Part shown: one piece after another, positions 21,390 to 30,308 of the stretch
Position numbering within the stretch: position 1 is the stretch's first letter
Layout of the letters: every line of letters begins with the position of its first letter
Assembly: GCF_011634775.1 (NCBI RefSeq)
Contig: NZ_JAALXT010000006.1
Location: 437,001 to 501,000 of the forward strand
Source of the DNA: Thalassoroseus pseudoceratinae
GTDB lineage: Bacteria > Planctomycetota > Planctomycetia > Planctomycetales > Planctomycetaceae
Direction: 5' to 3'
Length of the DNA: 64,000 nucleotides
Made by a program: the position numbers and the translations under genes
The notes under the pieces: model-generated
What the model was told of the DNA's origin: nothing
Database searches by the model: none
Seen by the model: only the letters and a program-made list of their open reading frames with translations

Positions 21390-22061
21390 ATGCAACGTAT
21401 TGCAGTCATCGGTTTGGGACGATTTGGTGTCGCGTTGGCTCGGCAACTTTCACGGAGCGGTGCCGAAGTTATCGCGATCGATAACGAAATGAGTTGGGTC
21501 AACGAGGTCCAAGACGATGTCGCCGTCGCCGTCCGTATCGACAGCACCGAACGCGACGCATTGATCAATCAGGAAATCGACAAAGTCGATGTGGCCGTCG
21601 TCGCAATCGGGGAGAACTTCGAGGCGGCATTGCTGACGACGGTGATTCTGAAGAAACTCGGCGTGCCGAAAATCATTTGCCGATCGCAGTCGGAATTTCA
21701 CACGGAAATCTTCCGGCAAATCGGTGCCGACGAGGTTATTCAACCGGAAATTCAAGCCGGTGAACGGCTCGGACATAGCTTGGCGAATCCGCAATTGGAA
21801 GACCTGATCAGCCTGGGTGAAGGTTATACGCTGATTGAAGTGCGAGCCCCGAAAGAGTTCGTGGGTCAATCCATTCGCTCGATCGGCATTCGCCAGCACT
21901 TCGGCGTGAACCTCATCACGATTCGTCGCCCGATTCCCAACACGACCCCGCCGCAGTATCAAGTGGTCGGGGTTCCCAAGCCGGAGGAATCCATCCACGA
22001 GTCCGACATTCTTGTGCTCGTCGGAACCGATGAAGCGTTGGCAAAGCTTCCCAAAGAGTGA
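21390..22061 (+). CDS. TrkA/KtrA-family potassium uptake regulatory subunit
   Basis: This 223-aa cytoplasmic protein has one RCK_N Rossmann domain (VIGLGRFGVALARQL at residues 5-19, acidic end AIDNE at about 29) and one RCK_C domain (about 137-220, with GQSIRSIGIRQHFGVNLITIRR). That one-plus-one layout is KtrA-like rather than the doubled TrkA of E. coli. It binds NAD(H)/ATP-type ligands in relatives and gates the membrane subunit encoded just upstream. GAGCAAGAG precedes the ATG. The gene converges on the bifunctional-nuclease gene with a 13-base gap. Confidence 0.92.
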   Translation: MQRIAVIGLGRFGVALARQLSRSGAEVIAIDNEMSWVNEVQDDVAVAVRIDSTERDALINQEIDKVDVAVVAIGENFEAALLTTVILKKLGVPKIICRSQSEFHTEIFRQIGADEVIQPEIQAGERLGHSLANPQLEDLISLGEGYTLIEVRAPKEFVGQSIRSIGIRQHFGVNLITIRRPIPNTTPPQYQVVGVPKPEESIHESDILVLVGTDEALAKLPKE

Positions 22062-22074
22062 GTTTGACGGCCAA

Positions 22075-22473
22075 TCACGCGACTTCGTCGAGCACTTCGC
22101 TATCGACGTAGATCGGCAACGGTGGATCGTAATGCACCGCGAGAGCAATCGCATCGCTGGGGCGGCTGTCGATCTCCACCAACTCACCATCGTGTCGCAC
22201 CCGAATGACGGCGTAATACGTGTGGTCCATTAGATTGTTGACCACCACGTCTTCGGCCTCGCCACCCAAATCCTCGATCATGTTCTTGAGCAGATCGTGA
22301 GTCATCGGTCGCGGCGGTGGTTCTTCGGTAAACCGCCGGTTGATGCTCATGGCTTCGAACAAGCCAATCAAAATCGGAAAAATGCGATCGCCATCGACCT
22401 CACGCAGATAGATGAGATACTGATCCGCGATATCGTTAATGATGATTCGCGCGAGTTCCATCCGGACCAGCAT
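22075..22473 (-). CDS. Bifunctional nuclease (BFN/DUF151) domain protein
   Basis: I start this at ATG 22473 (MLVRMELARIIIND), which has a GGGGAG Shine-Dalgarno about 8 bases upstream. A longer frame reaching 22614 has a non-homologous N-terminus. The 132-aa product is essentially one BFN domain: YLIYLREVDGDRIFPILIGLFEA, then VEIDSRPSDAIALAVHYDPPLPIYVDSEVL. The RPSDAIALA motif is the family signature. Relatives include stress-linked nucleases in plants and actinobacterial proteins of unclear activity. No partner is evident; it runs convergent to the K+ uptake genes and divergent from ftsY. Confidence 0.88.
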   Translation of the reverse strand: MLVRMELARIIINDIADQYLIYLREVDGDRIFPILIGLFEAMSINRRFTEEPPPRPMTHDLLKNMIEDLGGEAEDVVVNNLMDHTYYAVIRVRHDGELVEIDSRPSDAIALAVHYDPPLPIYVDSEVLDEVA

Positions 22474-22668
22474 CCGCGTCTCCCCTCTCGAACCATTCGG
22501 CTGTGAAACGTTGCTCTTTGATAACCTGTCAATCTCAAGTATAGACCGGCGACGAGGCGGATGGAAGAACACCGCGACGGAATCGCGATTGCTGGCACTT
22601 GGCTCATTACTCATGGTGTCCTATCATGCGGATTGATTCCTTCAGAAAAAACTACGGAGTTGGCGGCG

Positions 22669-23613
22669 ATGGGGCTGTTTGACAAATTAAAAGGCGCGCT
22701 GTCCAAAACAAAGACGTTGCTCAACACGGACGTCCGTGACTTGTTCCGCTCGGGAGAAATCCTGGGGGAACCACAGTTGCGGCAGTTCGAGAAACGTCTG
22801 ATCGAATCCGATATGGGCGTGGTTGCGGCCGATAGCATCGTCAGTGAAGTCCGTAGCAAACACGGTGGACGAACCGTTGACGTCGAAGGAATCTGGACGA
22901 CTGTCCGCGAACAACTCAAGTCGATGCTCAAGGGCGAAGGCGATGTGCGGTACGACGTGACCGATCCGCTCTCGCCACTGAAACTCGCTGATTCCGGACC
23001 AACGGTCATTATGGTTTCCGGAGTCAACGGTGCCGGCAAAACGACCAGTATCGCAAAACTGACGAATCTGCTCCAAAAGCAGGGCAAAAAGGTCGTACTC
23101 GCCGCCGGAGACACCTTCCGTGCCGCAGCCGTTGAACAGCTCACAATGTGGTCAGAGCGACTTGGCTGTGAAATCGTCACCCGTCCCAGCGGGACCGACC
23201 CCGCTAGCGTGGCCTTCGGTGGGTGTGAAAAGACGCTCGAAACCGGAGCCGACGTGTGTATCGTCGACACCGCCGGTCGCCTGCAAACCGATAAGAACTT
23301 GATGCAGGAACTGCAGAAGATTCATCGCGTTGTCGGCAAGAAGATTGAAGGCGCTCCACACGAAAGTTTGCTCGTCCTCGATGCGACCACCGGACAGAAC
23401 GGGCTCAGCCAAGCCCGGAACTTCTCCGAAATCGCCAACTGCACCGGAATCGTCCTCGCCAAACTCGATGGCACGGCCAAAGGCGGCGTGGTGGTTGCGG
23501 TTCGTCAGCAGATGGGCATTCCGGTCAAGTACATCGGTGTCGGCGAGAAAGTCGACGACATGGAACTCTTCGACCCCGATGCCTTCGTCGACGCCCTCTT
23601 CACCACGGCGTAG
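22669..23613 (+). CDS. ftsY: Signal recognition particle receptor FtsY
   Basis: I chose ATG 22669 ([15 protein letters not shown]) with GGAG about 9 bases upstream. A frame from 22561 adds 36 unrelated residues. The 314-aa protein is the SRP receptor GTPase NG domain. G1 is GVNGAGKTT (about residues 115-123), followed by [11 protein letters not shown], then DTAGRLQTD (G3) and [11 protein letters not shown] (G4). The acidic A domain of E. coli FtsY is absent, so membrane contact would rest on the N-terminal amphipathic helix. It delivers ribosome-nascent chains to SecYEG. Confidence 0.96.
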   Translation: MGLFDKLKGALSKTKTLLNTDVRDLFRSGEILGEPQLRQFEKRLIESDMGVVAADSIVSEVRSKHGGRTVDVEGIWTTVREQLKSMLKGEGDVRYDVTDPLSPLKLADSGPTVIMVSGVNGAGKTTSIAKLTNLLQKQGKKVVLAAGDTFRAAAVEQLTMWSERLGCEIVTRPSGTDPASVAFGGCEKTLETGADVCIVDTAGRLQTDKNLMQELQKIHRVVGKKIEGAPHESLLVLDATTGQNGLSQARNFSEIANCTGIVLAKLDGTAKGGVVVAVRQQMGIPVKYIGVGEKVDDMELFDPDAFVDALFTTA

Positions 23614-24066
23614 ATCCAACAGACGTGAGTGTCATTCCCTTCTGATCGGTGCGGGGCTGTCTCATAGAGCCCACAAACCACCGGCTCTTTTGCATTCACA
23701 ATAGGCAGAGTGCCCCGTAAAACGCCTTGCCGTTCCTGAAAGAATTCGATCCGGCAGCCCAGTTTGCGTGGGATCGTTCTTCGTCCGTCGAACGAGTAAT
23801 GGTTGACCCCAACATCCTACGGTCTGAATGTGTGTGCCAAATTCCGGCGACAATCGCTATCACCGCGTTCTGGTCACTCGTTCACAAAAATCTTCAGCCG
23901 ACACGTGGAAAAAGAGCTACAGTTGATCAACTCCCTCAAGCGCTCTGCAGCGTACCCTCGCTTTTACAGTGTTACACACTTTGGCAGTTACTGTTAAGCA
24001 AGCGCGACTTCATCGACAACCCGTAGCAAAGGAAGACCGTCATGCGGTCTTTTTAAGGCAAACTTC
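23614..24066. other. Intergenic region with a hairpin just upstream of the next start
   Basis: No gene or known RNA is recognisable in these 453 bases. Its end holds a perfect 7-bp hairpin (AAGACCG, loop TCATG, CGGTCTT; 24033-24051) running into T at 24050-24054. It lies only 12 bases before the GTG start at 24067, so a terminator, attenuator or translational control element is possible. AAGG at 24055-24058 is the likely ribosome-binding site. Confidence 0.45.
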
Positions 24067-25386
24067 GTGTCCGATCGCACGCCCACCGTTATTCAGGCTG
24101 TCTCTGTTTCTGATTTGCGTCCGGGTGCCAAACTCCCCGCGGCAATCTATGACGCCCGAAATCCCAGTGTATTGCTCTTGGGTTCCGGTATGCGTCTCAG
24201 CCCGGAGAACCTCGAGCGATTGCAAAGTCGTGGGGTTACTCAGGTTGCGATTGAATCTCGACACCTTGCCGAAATCTGTGCGAAGCCACAAAGCACCGAT
24301 CCCGCCACGGACGAATCAGCGAAATCCAGCAAACCCGATGGACCTTTGGATCTTCGGAAGTACGCGAACAAACCCCTGAAGAGTCTCATCAAGAAACCGC
24401 CCCGCAAAGCATACTCGGCCAAAAACGTGGGAGAATTCCAGGGGAATCGGACGCAGCACTCCTCTCAAGTTCGGCAAGTCGTGAAATCGGCCAGCGTGAC
24501 TCCAAGCGTCAGCGTGACACCTCTGAAAAGCGTCACTTTCGATTCCATGGACATGATCATCAATGACGTAGACATCTTCGTGAAGCTAGCCATCGAACCG
24601 CCCGCCGATCCATCAACGAACGAGCATTGCCTGCGAACCGCTCAATTAGCAATGGCGATTGCCACGACTCTCGATCATACCGTGGATGAAATCCAACAAC
24701 TCGGCATGGGATGCATGATCTCACGTGTGGGGATGACTCAGAGTGGACTACAACTCGTCGCCGAAAAGCGGCATTTGTCCTCATCGGATCATGTGGAGAT
24801 TCAGAAGAATCCCTGTCGCACGTTCGACCTGTTGCAAGAGACCCCAGATATGCCGATGGTCGCTCGGCAAGTCGCCTACCAGATGTTTGAGCGTTGGGAC
24901 GGCTCCGGATATCCGCGAGCACGCGCCGGTTCGCAGATCCATCCGTTGGCCTGTGTTGCCGCGGTCGCGGATGTGTACGTTGCGCTTTCGTCACCACGCC
25001 CACACCGACCGGCGTTCACACCGTATCGAGCCATCGAACAACTCATAGCCGACACCCGCCGAGGACTGTTCGATCCCCGAGCCATCCGCGGCCTATTGCA
25101 AGTCGTTTGCCTGTTCCCCTTGGGAACCTACGTGGAACTGAACGACGGCTCCATCGGCTGTGTCGTCCGCAACAACTCCGAAGCCTACGACCGTCCCGTG
25201 CTCGAACTTCTCTGTGACCCATTGCTACGGCCAACAAGCGGACAAACCCTCAATCTCGAAGAGCAAACCCATCTCCGCGTCGAGCGAGTCCTCTCCCAAG
25301 TCGAAATCGCCGACATCATCCAAGCCTCCGAAGTCTCGGCAAAGACTCCGTCTGCAATGTCGGCAAACCGCGACGTAGCCGTGTGA
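24067..25386 (+). CDS. Degenerate HD-GYP-like protein (catalytic residues lost)
   Basis: This 439-aa cytoplasmic protein begins at GTG with AAGG upstream. Residues 11-63 form a small domain often seen before HD-GYP domains (VSDLRPGAKLPAAIYD, then LLGSGMRLSPENLERL). A basic linker follows (about 95-155). Residues 165-345 align with HD-GYP phosphodiesterases by eye: HCLRTAQLAMAIA, MGCMISRVGM, FERWDGSGYPRA, and CVAAVADVYVAL. The metal-binding HD pair of the HDIGK motif is replaced by SR (219-220) and the His-His before the WDGSGYP motif by non-metal residues. It is therefore unlikely to hydrolyse c-di-GMP and may be a binding or scaffold protein. Compare the intact HD-GYP at 38098. A C-terminal region resembles the tail of planctomycete HD-GYP proteins. 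Confidence 0.75.
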   Translation: MSDRTPTVIQAVSVSDLRPGAKLPAAIYDARNPSVLLLGSGMRLSPENLERLQSRGVTQVAIESRHLAEICAKPQSTDPATDESAKSSKPDGPLDLRKYANKPLKSLIKKPPRKAYSAKNVGEFQGNRTQHSSQVRQVVKSASVTPSVSVTPLKSVTFDSMDMIINDVDIFVKLAIEPPADPSTNEHCLRTAQLAMAIATTLDHTVDEIQQLGMGCMISRVGMTQSGLQLVAEKRHLSSSDHVEIQKNPCRTFDLLQETPDMPMVARQVAYQMFERWDGSGYPRARAGSQIHPLACVAAVADVYVALSSPRPHRPAFTPYRAIEQLIADTRRGLFDPRAIRGLLQVVCLFPLGTYVELNDGSIGCVVRNNSEAYDRPVLELLCDPLLRPTSGQTLNLEEQTHLRVERVLSQVEIADIIQASEVSAKTPSAMSANRDVAV

Positions 25387-25509
25387 TGTTCCGGCTTCAA
25401 TGGTCATCGTACTGCTCTCACCGAATGACTTCTGACGTTGTGCTGCAATTCTTCTGAACGAAAAACGCAGACGAGCAACGCGTGAAGTCGTATTTCATTC
25501 CATGATGCC

Positions 25510-27873
25510 TTATTCGACCACGATTTTGGTGTGATACAGTCGGCGATGGTCGGCTCGTTCGCGGTAGTCTTCGAAGAGGGCTTTGAACGTGGGGTGGGGA
25601 AACTCGTTGTATTTCCGGCGGCCGCCCATTCGGATGAGAAGTTTGCGATCGTAGGCGATGAGGTCCGTCGAGAGCCAAACGGTGTAGAGTTTGGCGGCGG
25701 TCGAAAGATTGATGGTGGTGTGGTCGGTACTGCCATCGAGGATGTCGGCTTCCACGGTGATCGGGCGTTTGTTGATGCTCACCGGCAACCCCTCGGCCGC
25801 TAACCAGTAGTAGCGGGCTTGGTTCGTGTGAACGAGTTCGGTCGAAAGATCCTTCGGTTGTGGCTGACGGGTTTGCAGATCCATCCAATCGAAGAGTTGG
25901 TGAATCTCTTCATAGAAGGTTTCGTAGCCCCGCCCGAGATACTCCGCGACAATCACATCGTACCGGGTGCCGCGTTTCATCATGTTCATCAGAATTTGCG
26001 AATGATGCGTGTCTTGCAGCGAGGCTTCCGCGAGTTCGCCAGAGATGATGTACCAAGAGGTGAATTCGGCGTTTTCCCATTTCCATTTGCAGTTTTCCCG
26101 CAGTCGACCAGAAATCGGAATTACTCCGGCGAACACGTCGGGCCTCGTGAGCCCGATGTCAAAAGCGGCGTCCGCCCCCATGCCGTGACCGCTGAGGAAC
26201 ACGCGGTCGGAGTCGATCGAAAACCGTTTGCTGGCATCCTGAAGTGATCGCAAAACGCGGCGGAGCGATTTCGTATTCGCGGAATATGCGGTTGTATCGG
26301 CGTCGACATATTCGGGGGCGATGACGATGTATCCATGCCGAGCGGATTGCCCGGGTTTTTCCGCATTGCCCCCCCACCACATCGTGGACCAATCGCCGCC
26401 GCGTCCCTCCGGATGCAACGCGACAATCGCCGGATAGGAATGATTCGGGCTGTACTCGTGCGGCAACAACACCCGATACCGCACCGGAGTATCGGGATCG
26501 AGTTCGCGAGCCTCGATCACATGCGGTTCGAGCGGACGGATGCTGGGGGTGTCCAACAGTGGCGGTAGATGCGGAATCATCTTCATCACCACATCGATGC
26601 CCACGCCTTCCAAGTCGTTCAACTCCTCGATGAGTCGGGTTTCGGTGTTCACTTCGTACGTACGGAGCGCTTCCAACACCAAGTACCGTGCCTGCCAGAG
26701 TCGCAATGTGCGTGGCAAGTCGGTCATTGCATCGGCCCCACCGAGCAACCAACCGGAATAAGCCAACGCCAACTTTTCTTCCGGCGAAAGCGTGACATCG
26801 CCTTGCAGATTCACAAATGGTTGAAGACGGTCCAGCCCTTCCAGATCCAACTCTCGTCGCAACGTGGCGCGGAGCGTTTCGAGTTCGGCTTGCTGATCAC
26901 TTTGGGAAACTTGCTGCTGCAAGGTGGCCAAACGAGATTGCACGAAATCAAGGTTCTCGTACTGCTGGCGGAGATTCTCTTGTTGATCGGAAATCTCCTT
27001 CTGAACCGACGCCCCCAACTCCGTAGGAAATTGCCGCAACACATAACTGGCGAGTTCGTTCTGACCGGCTTGCCGACGCATCCGCAACTCAGCCAACAAC
27101 TGCCCGGCTTGCACATCGTTGAGTTCCCGGCGAACTTCCTCGGCGGTCGGTCGCATTTCCGCGAACTTCTCGATGATGCGGTCAAGCATTTTGTTCGCTC
27201 GCTGGTACATCCCCGCTTGCATGTAGAAAATCGCAACGGCCATCATTTCAGTCGGTTTGTTCTCGTCGATGACCTTTTCGATCATCGCTGAGAGCTTCTC
27301 TTCTTTGAGAGAAGTCGTGGCGATTGCGTGCTCCCAGTTGAGTTCGGTTAACGCTTTGACTTCCACATGCGTTGGCGTGATCTTGGTGATGCCCTGCACG
27401 ACTTTCATCGGCCCCCGACCGGTTTGGACCTCAACGGTCCGACGGCCGAAGTCGTCGAAATCATCAAGCACCCGCACACTTCCAATCTGCCCAAATTTGG
27501 CCACCCGTGTTTTTGTCCGTTGGGGAAGCGAGAAGTGCTCTTGATTGATCGTGACACCGGCGGCATCGTCGATGTTCTCAACCTGCCCTTTCGGAACCAG
27601 GTACCTTCGCAGGCTGTCATCGACCATCACCACCGGACGAAACGCGCTTTTCCGCATTAAATCCGCACGTCCCAGCCCCGGTAAATACGCCCAACGACCT
27701 TCCAAAATCACGCCGTTCGCGAGGCGGACTTCTCCCGCGTTGGCCGCATGCGAAGAAAAACAACACGCGACAACGGCACAAACAGCGATCACGTTCGGCC
27801 ACGTCCGGAGAGCCGAACACGGCGCAGCAAACCGAGAGACCGGACGACAATCAATCAATTTTCGGAGCTTCAT
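25510..27873 (-). CDS. Secreted esterase/PHB-depolymerase-like alpha/beta-hydrolase protein with coiled-coil region
   Basis: I place the start at ATG 27873 (MKLRKLIDCRP), giving 787 aa. An arginine-rich n-region and hydrophobic core end at about ANAGEV, a likely signal peptide. Residues about 190-320 are rich in charged helix-forming residues and probably coiled coil. A C-terminal alpha/beta-hydrolase domain (about 440-680) has YRVLLPHEYSPNHSYPAIVALHP and the segment DRVFLSGHGMGADAAFDIG. The expected nucleophile elbow GxSxG reads GHGMG (about residue 563), with glycine where serine should be. It may be catalytically dead or use another nucleophile. It precedes nothing obvious as a partner. 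Confidence 0.7.
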   Translation of the reverse strand: MKLRKLIDCRPVSRFAAPCSALRTWPNVIAVCAVVACCFSSHAANAGEVRLANGVILEGRWAYLPGLGRADLMRKSAFRPVVMVDDSLRRYLVPKGQVENIDDAAGVTINQEHFSLPQRTKTRVAKFGQIGSVRVLDDFDDFGRRTVEVQTGRGPMKVVQGITKITPTHVEVKALTELNWEHAIATTSLKEEKLSAMIEKVIDENKPTEMMAVAIFYMQAGMYQRANKMLDRIIEKFAEMRPTAEEVRRELNDVQAGQLLAELRMRRQAGQNELASYVLRQFPTELGASVQKEISDQQENLRQQYENLDFVQSRLATLQQQVSQSDQQAELETLRATLRRELDLEGLDRLQPFVNLQGDVTLSPEEKLALAYSGWLLGGADAMTDLPRTLRLWQARYLVLEALRTYEVNTETRLIEELNDLEGVGIDVVMKMIPHLPPLLDTPSIRPLEPHVIEARELDPDTPVRYRVLLPHEYSPNHSYPAIVALHPEGRGGDWSTMWWGGNAEKPGQSARHGYIVIAPEYVDADTTAYSANTKSLRRVLRSLQDASKRFSIDSDRVFLSGHGMGADAAFDIGLTRPDVFAGVIPISGRLRENCKWKWENAEFTSWYIISGELAEASLQDTHHSQILMNMMKRGTRYDVIVAEYLGRGYETFYEEIHQLFDWMDLQTRQPQPKDLSTELVHTNQARYYWLAAEGLPVSINKRPITVEADILDGSTDHTTINLSTAAKLYTVWLSTDLIAYDRKLLIRMGGRRKYNEFPHPTFKALFEDYRERADHRRLYHTKIVVE

Positions 27874-27972
27874 GCGACACGTTGGCTGAGTGGAGAAACG
27901 GTCTGGGACATGGAAGGATCTATGGGGATAATACACCAGACCCGCCAAAGTGTGCAGGTGAATTCGTGACGT

Positions 27973-29469
27973 CTATGGATTCATCGACTCACGCAACTGT
28001 TGCCCTTGCGATCGCAGCGTGTCCAACAGTTCCGCCAGGTGATCGCGGGTCGTCAGCGGATTGATAATCGTCACCCGGAGTGCTCCCACACCATCGGACG
28101 CGGTCGGCACGAGGTAAAATCGGCCGGACTCCATCACGTCTCGTCGCAATCGTAGATTGAAACTTCCCAACACGTCCGGCGGGGCATTCCGTAGCGACTC
28201 GGGAACGTGTCGAAAGGCAACGATGTTGCATTCCGGTTCATGCAGCGGTTCGAAATCGGGAGCGTCAACGAGCATTTCGTGGAATGTCTTGCCAAGATCA
28301 AACGTGGTATCCACCAGATCGGCGAACAACTGACGACCAAACACGCTCCACAATCCCCACAACCCGAGAGCCGCGGAACGTTTCGTGCATTCGATGGTTT
28401 TGAGTCCGCTGTCGTACTCGGCGATGTCACCCTGAGTCGGATCGAACAGATACGGTGCGTTCTGCTGAAAGGCGGCGAACCGATGCTCACGATTGCGATA
28501 AATCACGAACGCGCAGAGTGCCGGCACGAACAACATCTTGTGAGCGTCCCAAATGAAACTGTCCGCTCGATCCATTCCCCGCACAAGATGCCGATACTTC
28601 TCACTAAACGCCGCCGCTCCACCGTGAGCCGCATCGACGTGCATCCAAACCTCATGTTTCTCACAAACATCCGCGATATCTTCGAGCGGATCAAACGCAC
28701 CGATCGGCGTCGCACACGCACACGCCGCAACGGCAATCACCGGACGGTTTTCTCGTTTCAGCTTCGTGAGTTGCTCGTCGAGTTGGTTCGGATCGATCCG
28801 ACGCCGATCGTCCAAGGCGGCTTTGAGAACTTGATCGGTTCCCAATCCGAGAATCCCGGCGGATCGAGCAATGCAATAGTGAGCTTCCGCATGGGAAACC
28901 AGCACCGGCGAACAATCCTGTGAAATGCCAGTTTGCCAGGAGTTCGGCAACGCCACATTTCGAGCCGTCAGCAAACTCGTCAAATTCGCCAGCGATCCGC
29001 CATGCGTGACGAACCCGGTAAACTCGCCGGGCGTCAGACCGACTTCCTGTCCCAATCGCTCGACCATCGCAACTTCGACGGACGAAGCGAACGGCCCCAT
29101 CTCGTAGATGGCCATGACTTGGTTTGTCACTGCCCCGACGGCATCGAACAATCCCGCAATCGGCACCGACGCCGGAACCTGATGCCCAACATACCGCGGA
29201 TGATGCAAGTTCTGCCCGCGATCCAAAATCGTCTGCACCGCTGCCGTGAACGATTCCAGCGACGTGTTTCTGGTCCCGTCCCCTGAGTTCAGCAGCGAAT
29301 TGGCAACGTCGATGTTTTCCGTCGGCGTGTTCCAATTCAGCACCGCCGTCTCACCGGATTGGATGGCCCGCAAATGAGCGGTCAACCGCTCGACCATCCG
29401 CCCACCGAGCGTGGCAAACAACTCCGGATCGTAAGCCGCCCGAATCCGTTCCCGTGCCGCCGTCTCCAT
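27973..29469 (-). CDS. PLP-dependent group II decarboxylase
   Basis: ATG 29469 (METAARERIR) has GGGA about 9 bases upstream and gives 498 aa; a TTG 33 bases further out is less likely. The fold-type I motifs are clear: THGGSLANLTSLLTAR, SHAEAHYCIARSAGILGLG, HVDAAHGGAAAF, and the PLP-binding lysine in WDAHKML (about residue 306). This family covers L-2,4-diaminobutyrate, tyrosine, glutamate, DOPA and related decarboxylases; the sequence does not fix the substrate. No diaminobutyrate aminotransferase or polyamine gene is adjacent. It is upstream of the esterase-like gene on the same strand with a gap of about 100 bases. Confidence 0.88.
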   Translation of the reverse strand: METAARERIRAAYDPELFATLGGRMVERLTAHLRAIQSGETAVLNWNTPTENIDVANSLLNSGDGTRNTSLESFTAAVQTILDRGQNLHHPRYVGHQVPASVPIAGLFDAVGAVTNQVMAIYEMGPFASSVEVAMVERLGQEVGLTPGEFTGFVTHGGSLANLTSLLTARNVALPNSWQTGISQDCSPVLVSHAEAHYCIARSAGILGLGTDQVLKAALDDRRRIDPNQLDEQLTKLKRENRPVIAVAACACATPIGAFDPLEDIADVCEKHEVWMHVDAAHGGAAAFSEKYRHLVRGMDRADSFIWDAHKMLFVPALCAFVIYRNREHRFAAFQQNAPYLFDPTQGDIAEYDSGLKTIECTKRSAALGLWGLWSVFGRQLFADLVDTTFDLGKTFHEMLVDAPDFEPLHEPECNIVAFRHVPESLRNAPPDVLGSFNLRLRRDVMESGRFYLVPTASDGVGALRVTIINPLTTRDHLAELLDTLRSQGQQLRESMNP

Positions 29470-29695
29470 AGATGTTCCCGTATCAAAATGCGTCGAAGTC
29501 AACCCGCATCATAGACGAACACCACCCGGAAGACCATTTTGCACCGAATCAAGTTCTCCGAACCGGCGAAACAGGAACACTGTGCCAAGTCCGATTTTTT
29601 ATTTGCCCATCGAACGTGTGATAAAATTCCCTCGCCCAAACGCGAAACCGAACAAGTCTTCACGTCCACCTGCCATCATGATGGAGGGTCATCTC

Positions 29696-29956
29696 ATGCC
29701 AACGTCGATTCCGACTCTTATGATTGCTAGTCAAATTGTTTCCATCTTCGACGTGCTAGTTGTTCTAGGTCTTCTACTAGCAATTCCATGCGGACTCGGG
29801 TTGATTACGTCTATCGCGTATGTTTGGTACACCAAGAAACCATGGCAATGGCCAATGGTTCCAGCATTCGGAGCCCCATGGATGCTTCTCATCTACCTAT
29901 GGTTCGAGTACCTGCAAGAAACAGACCTCACAATGTTCTTCGACCGCATGTTTTAA
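29696..29956 (+). CDS. Small membrane protein of unknown function
   Basis: ATG 29696 (MPTSIPTLMIASQIV) has a GGAGGG Shine-Dalgarno about 9 bases upstream, which decides this start over longer in-frame options. The 86-aa product has two hydrophobic segments (about 8-42 and 53-70) split by a YTKKPWQWP loop and is probably a two-span inner-membrane protein. I do not recognise its family. Base composition is A/T-richer than the neighbours and the gene contains several CTAG sites, shared with the PEP-CTERM gene downstream. Confidence 0.6.
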   Translation: MPTSIPTLMIASQIVSIFDVLVVLGLLLAIPCGLGLITSIAYVWYTKKPWQWPMVPAFGAPWMLLIYLWFEYLQETDLTMFFDRMF

Positions 29957-30308
29957 GGACACAAAATTAGCCTCTGCTGGGACTAGGAAAAGTCCTAGCA
30001 TTTTCCTGCACAGGATTCGTGCCCCATGCCAAGTCATCTCCCAGCCGATACCGGAATCACGCCTCGGTTCCGAGCGTTAAGGGCCACCGCACAAGATGCG
30101 TATAGAACACTCATGTGCACAGATAGATTACGTTTACATAGCGACTCATCACGATTGCCTTCATATTGTGAAAATTCGATAAATCATAACGAATGGGTTT
30201 GCATTCTGTCTGGGGTGACAGCTAGTGTAAGTCCGCGAATGTGCTCGTGTGTTTCCCTAGTACCGCTAGGTATAGATTAGTTTACTGTGCGTAGAAAGTG
30301 AGCATTTG
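29957..30308. other. Intergenic region ahead of the PEP-CTERM gene
   Basis: These 352 bases hold a small CTAGGA/TCCTAG hairpin at 29983-29998 followed by A/T-rich sequence, possibly a weak terminator of the small membrane gene. Nothing else is recognisable. The stretch is rich in CTAG and low in G+C. The promoter for the downstream gene probably lies in its last 150 bases. Confidence 0.4.

Noticed and set aside
22474-22614. Longer N-terminus for the bifunctional nuclease protein
   Set aside because: The extra 47 residues look unlike the family, and GGGGAG stands before the internal ATG at 22473.
23727-24026. 99-codon open frame between ftsY and the HD-GYP-like gene
   Set aside because: No homology, no Shine-Dalgarno, and codon use unlike genuine genes.
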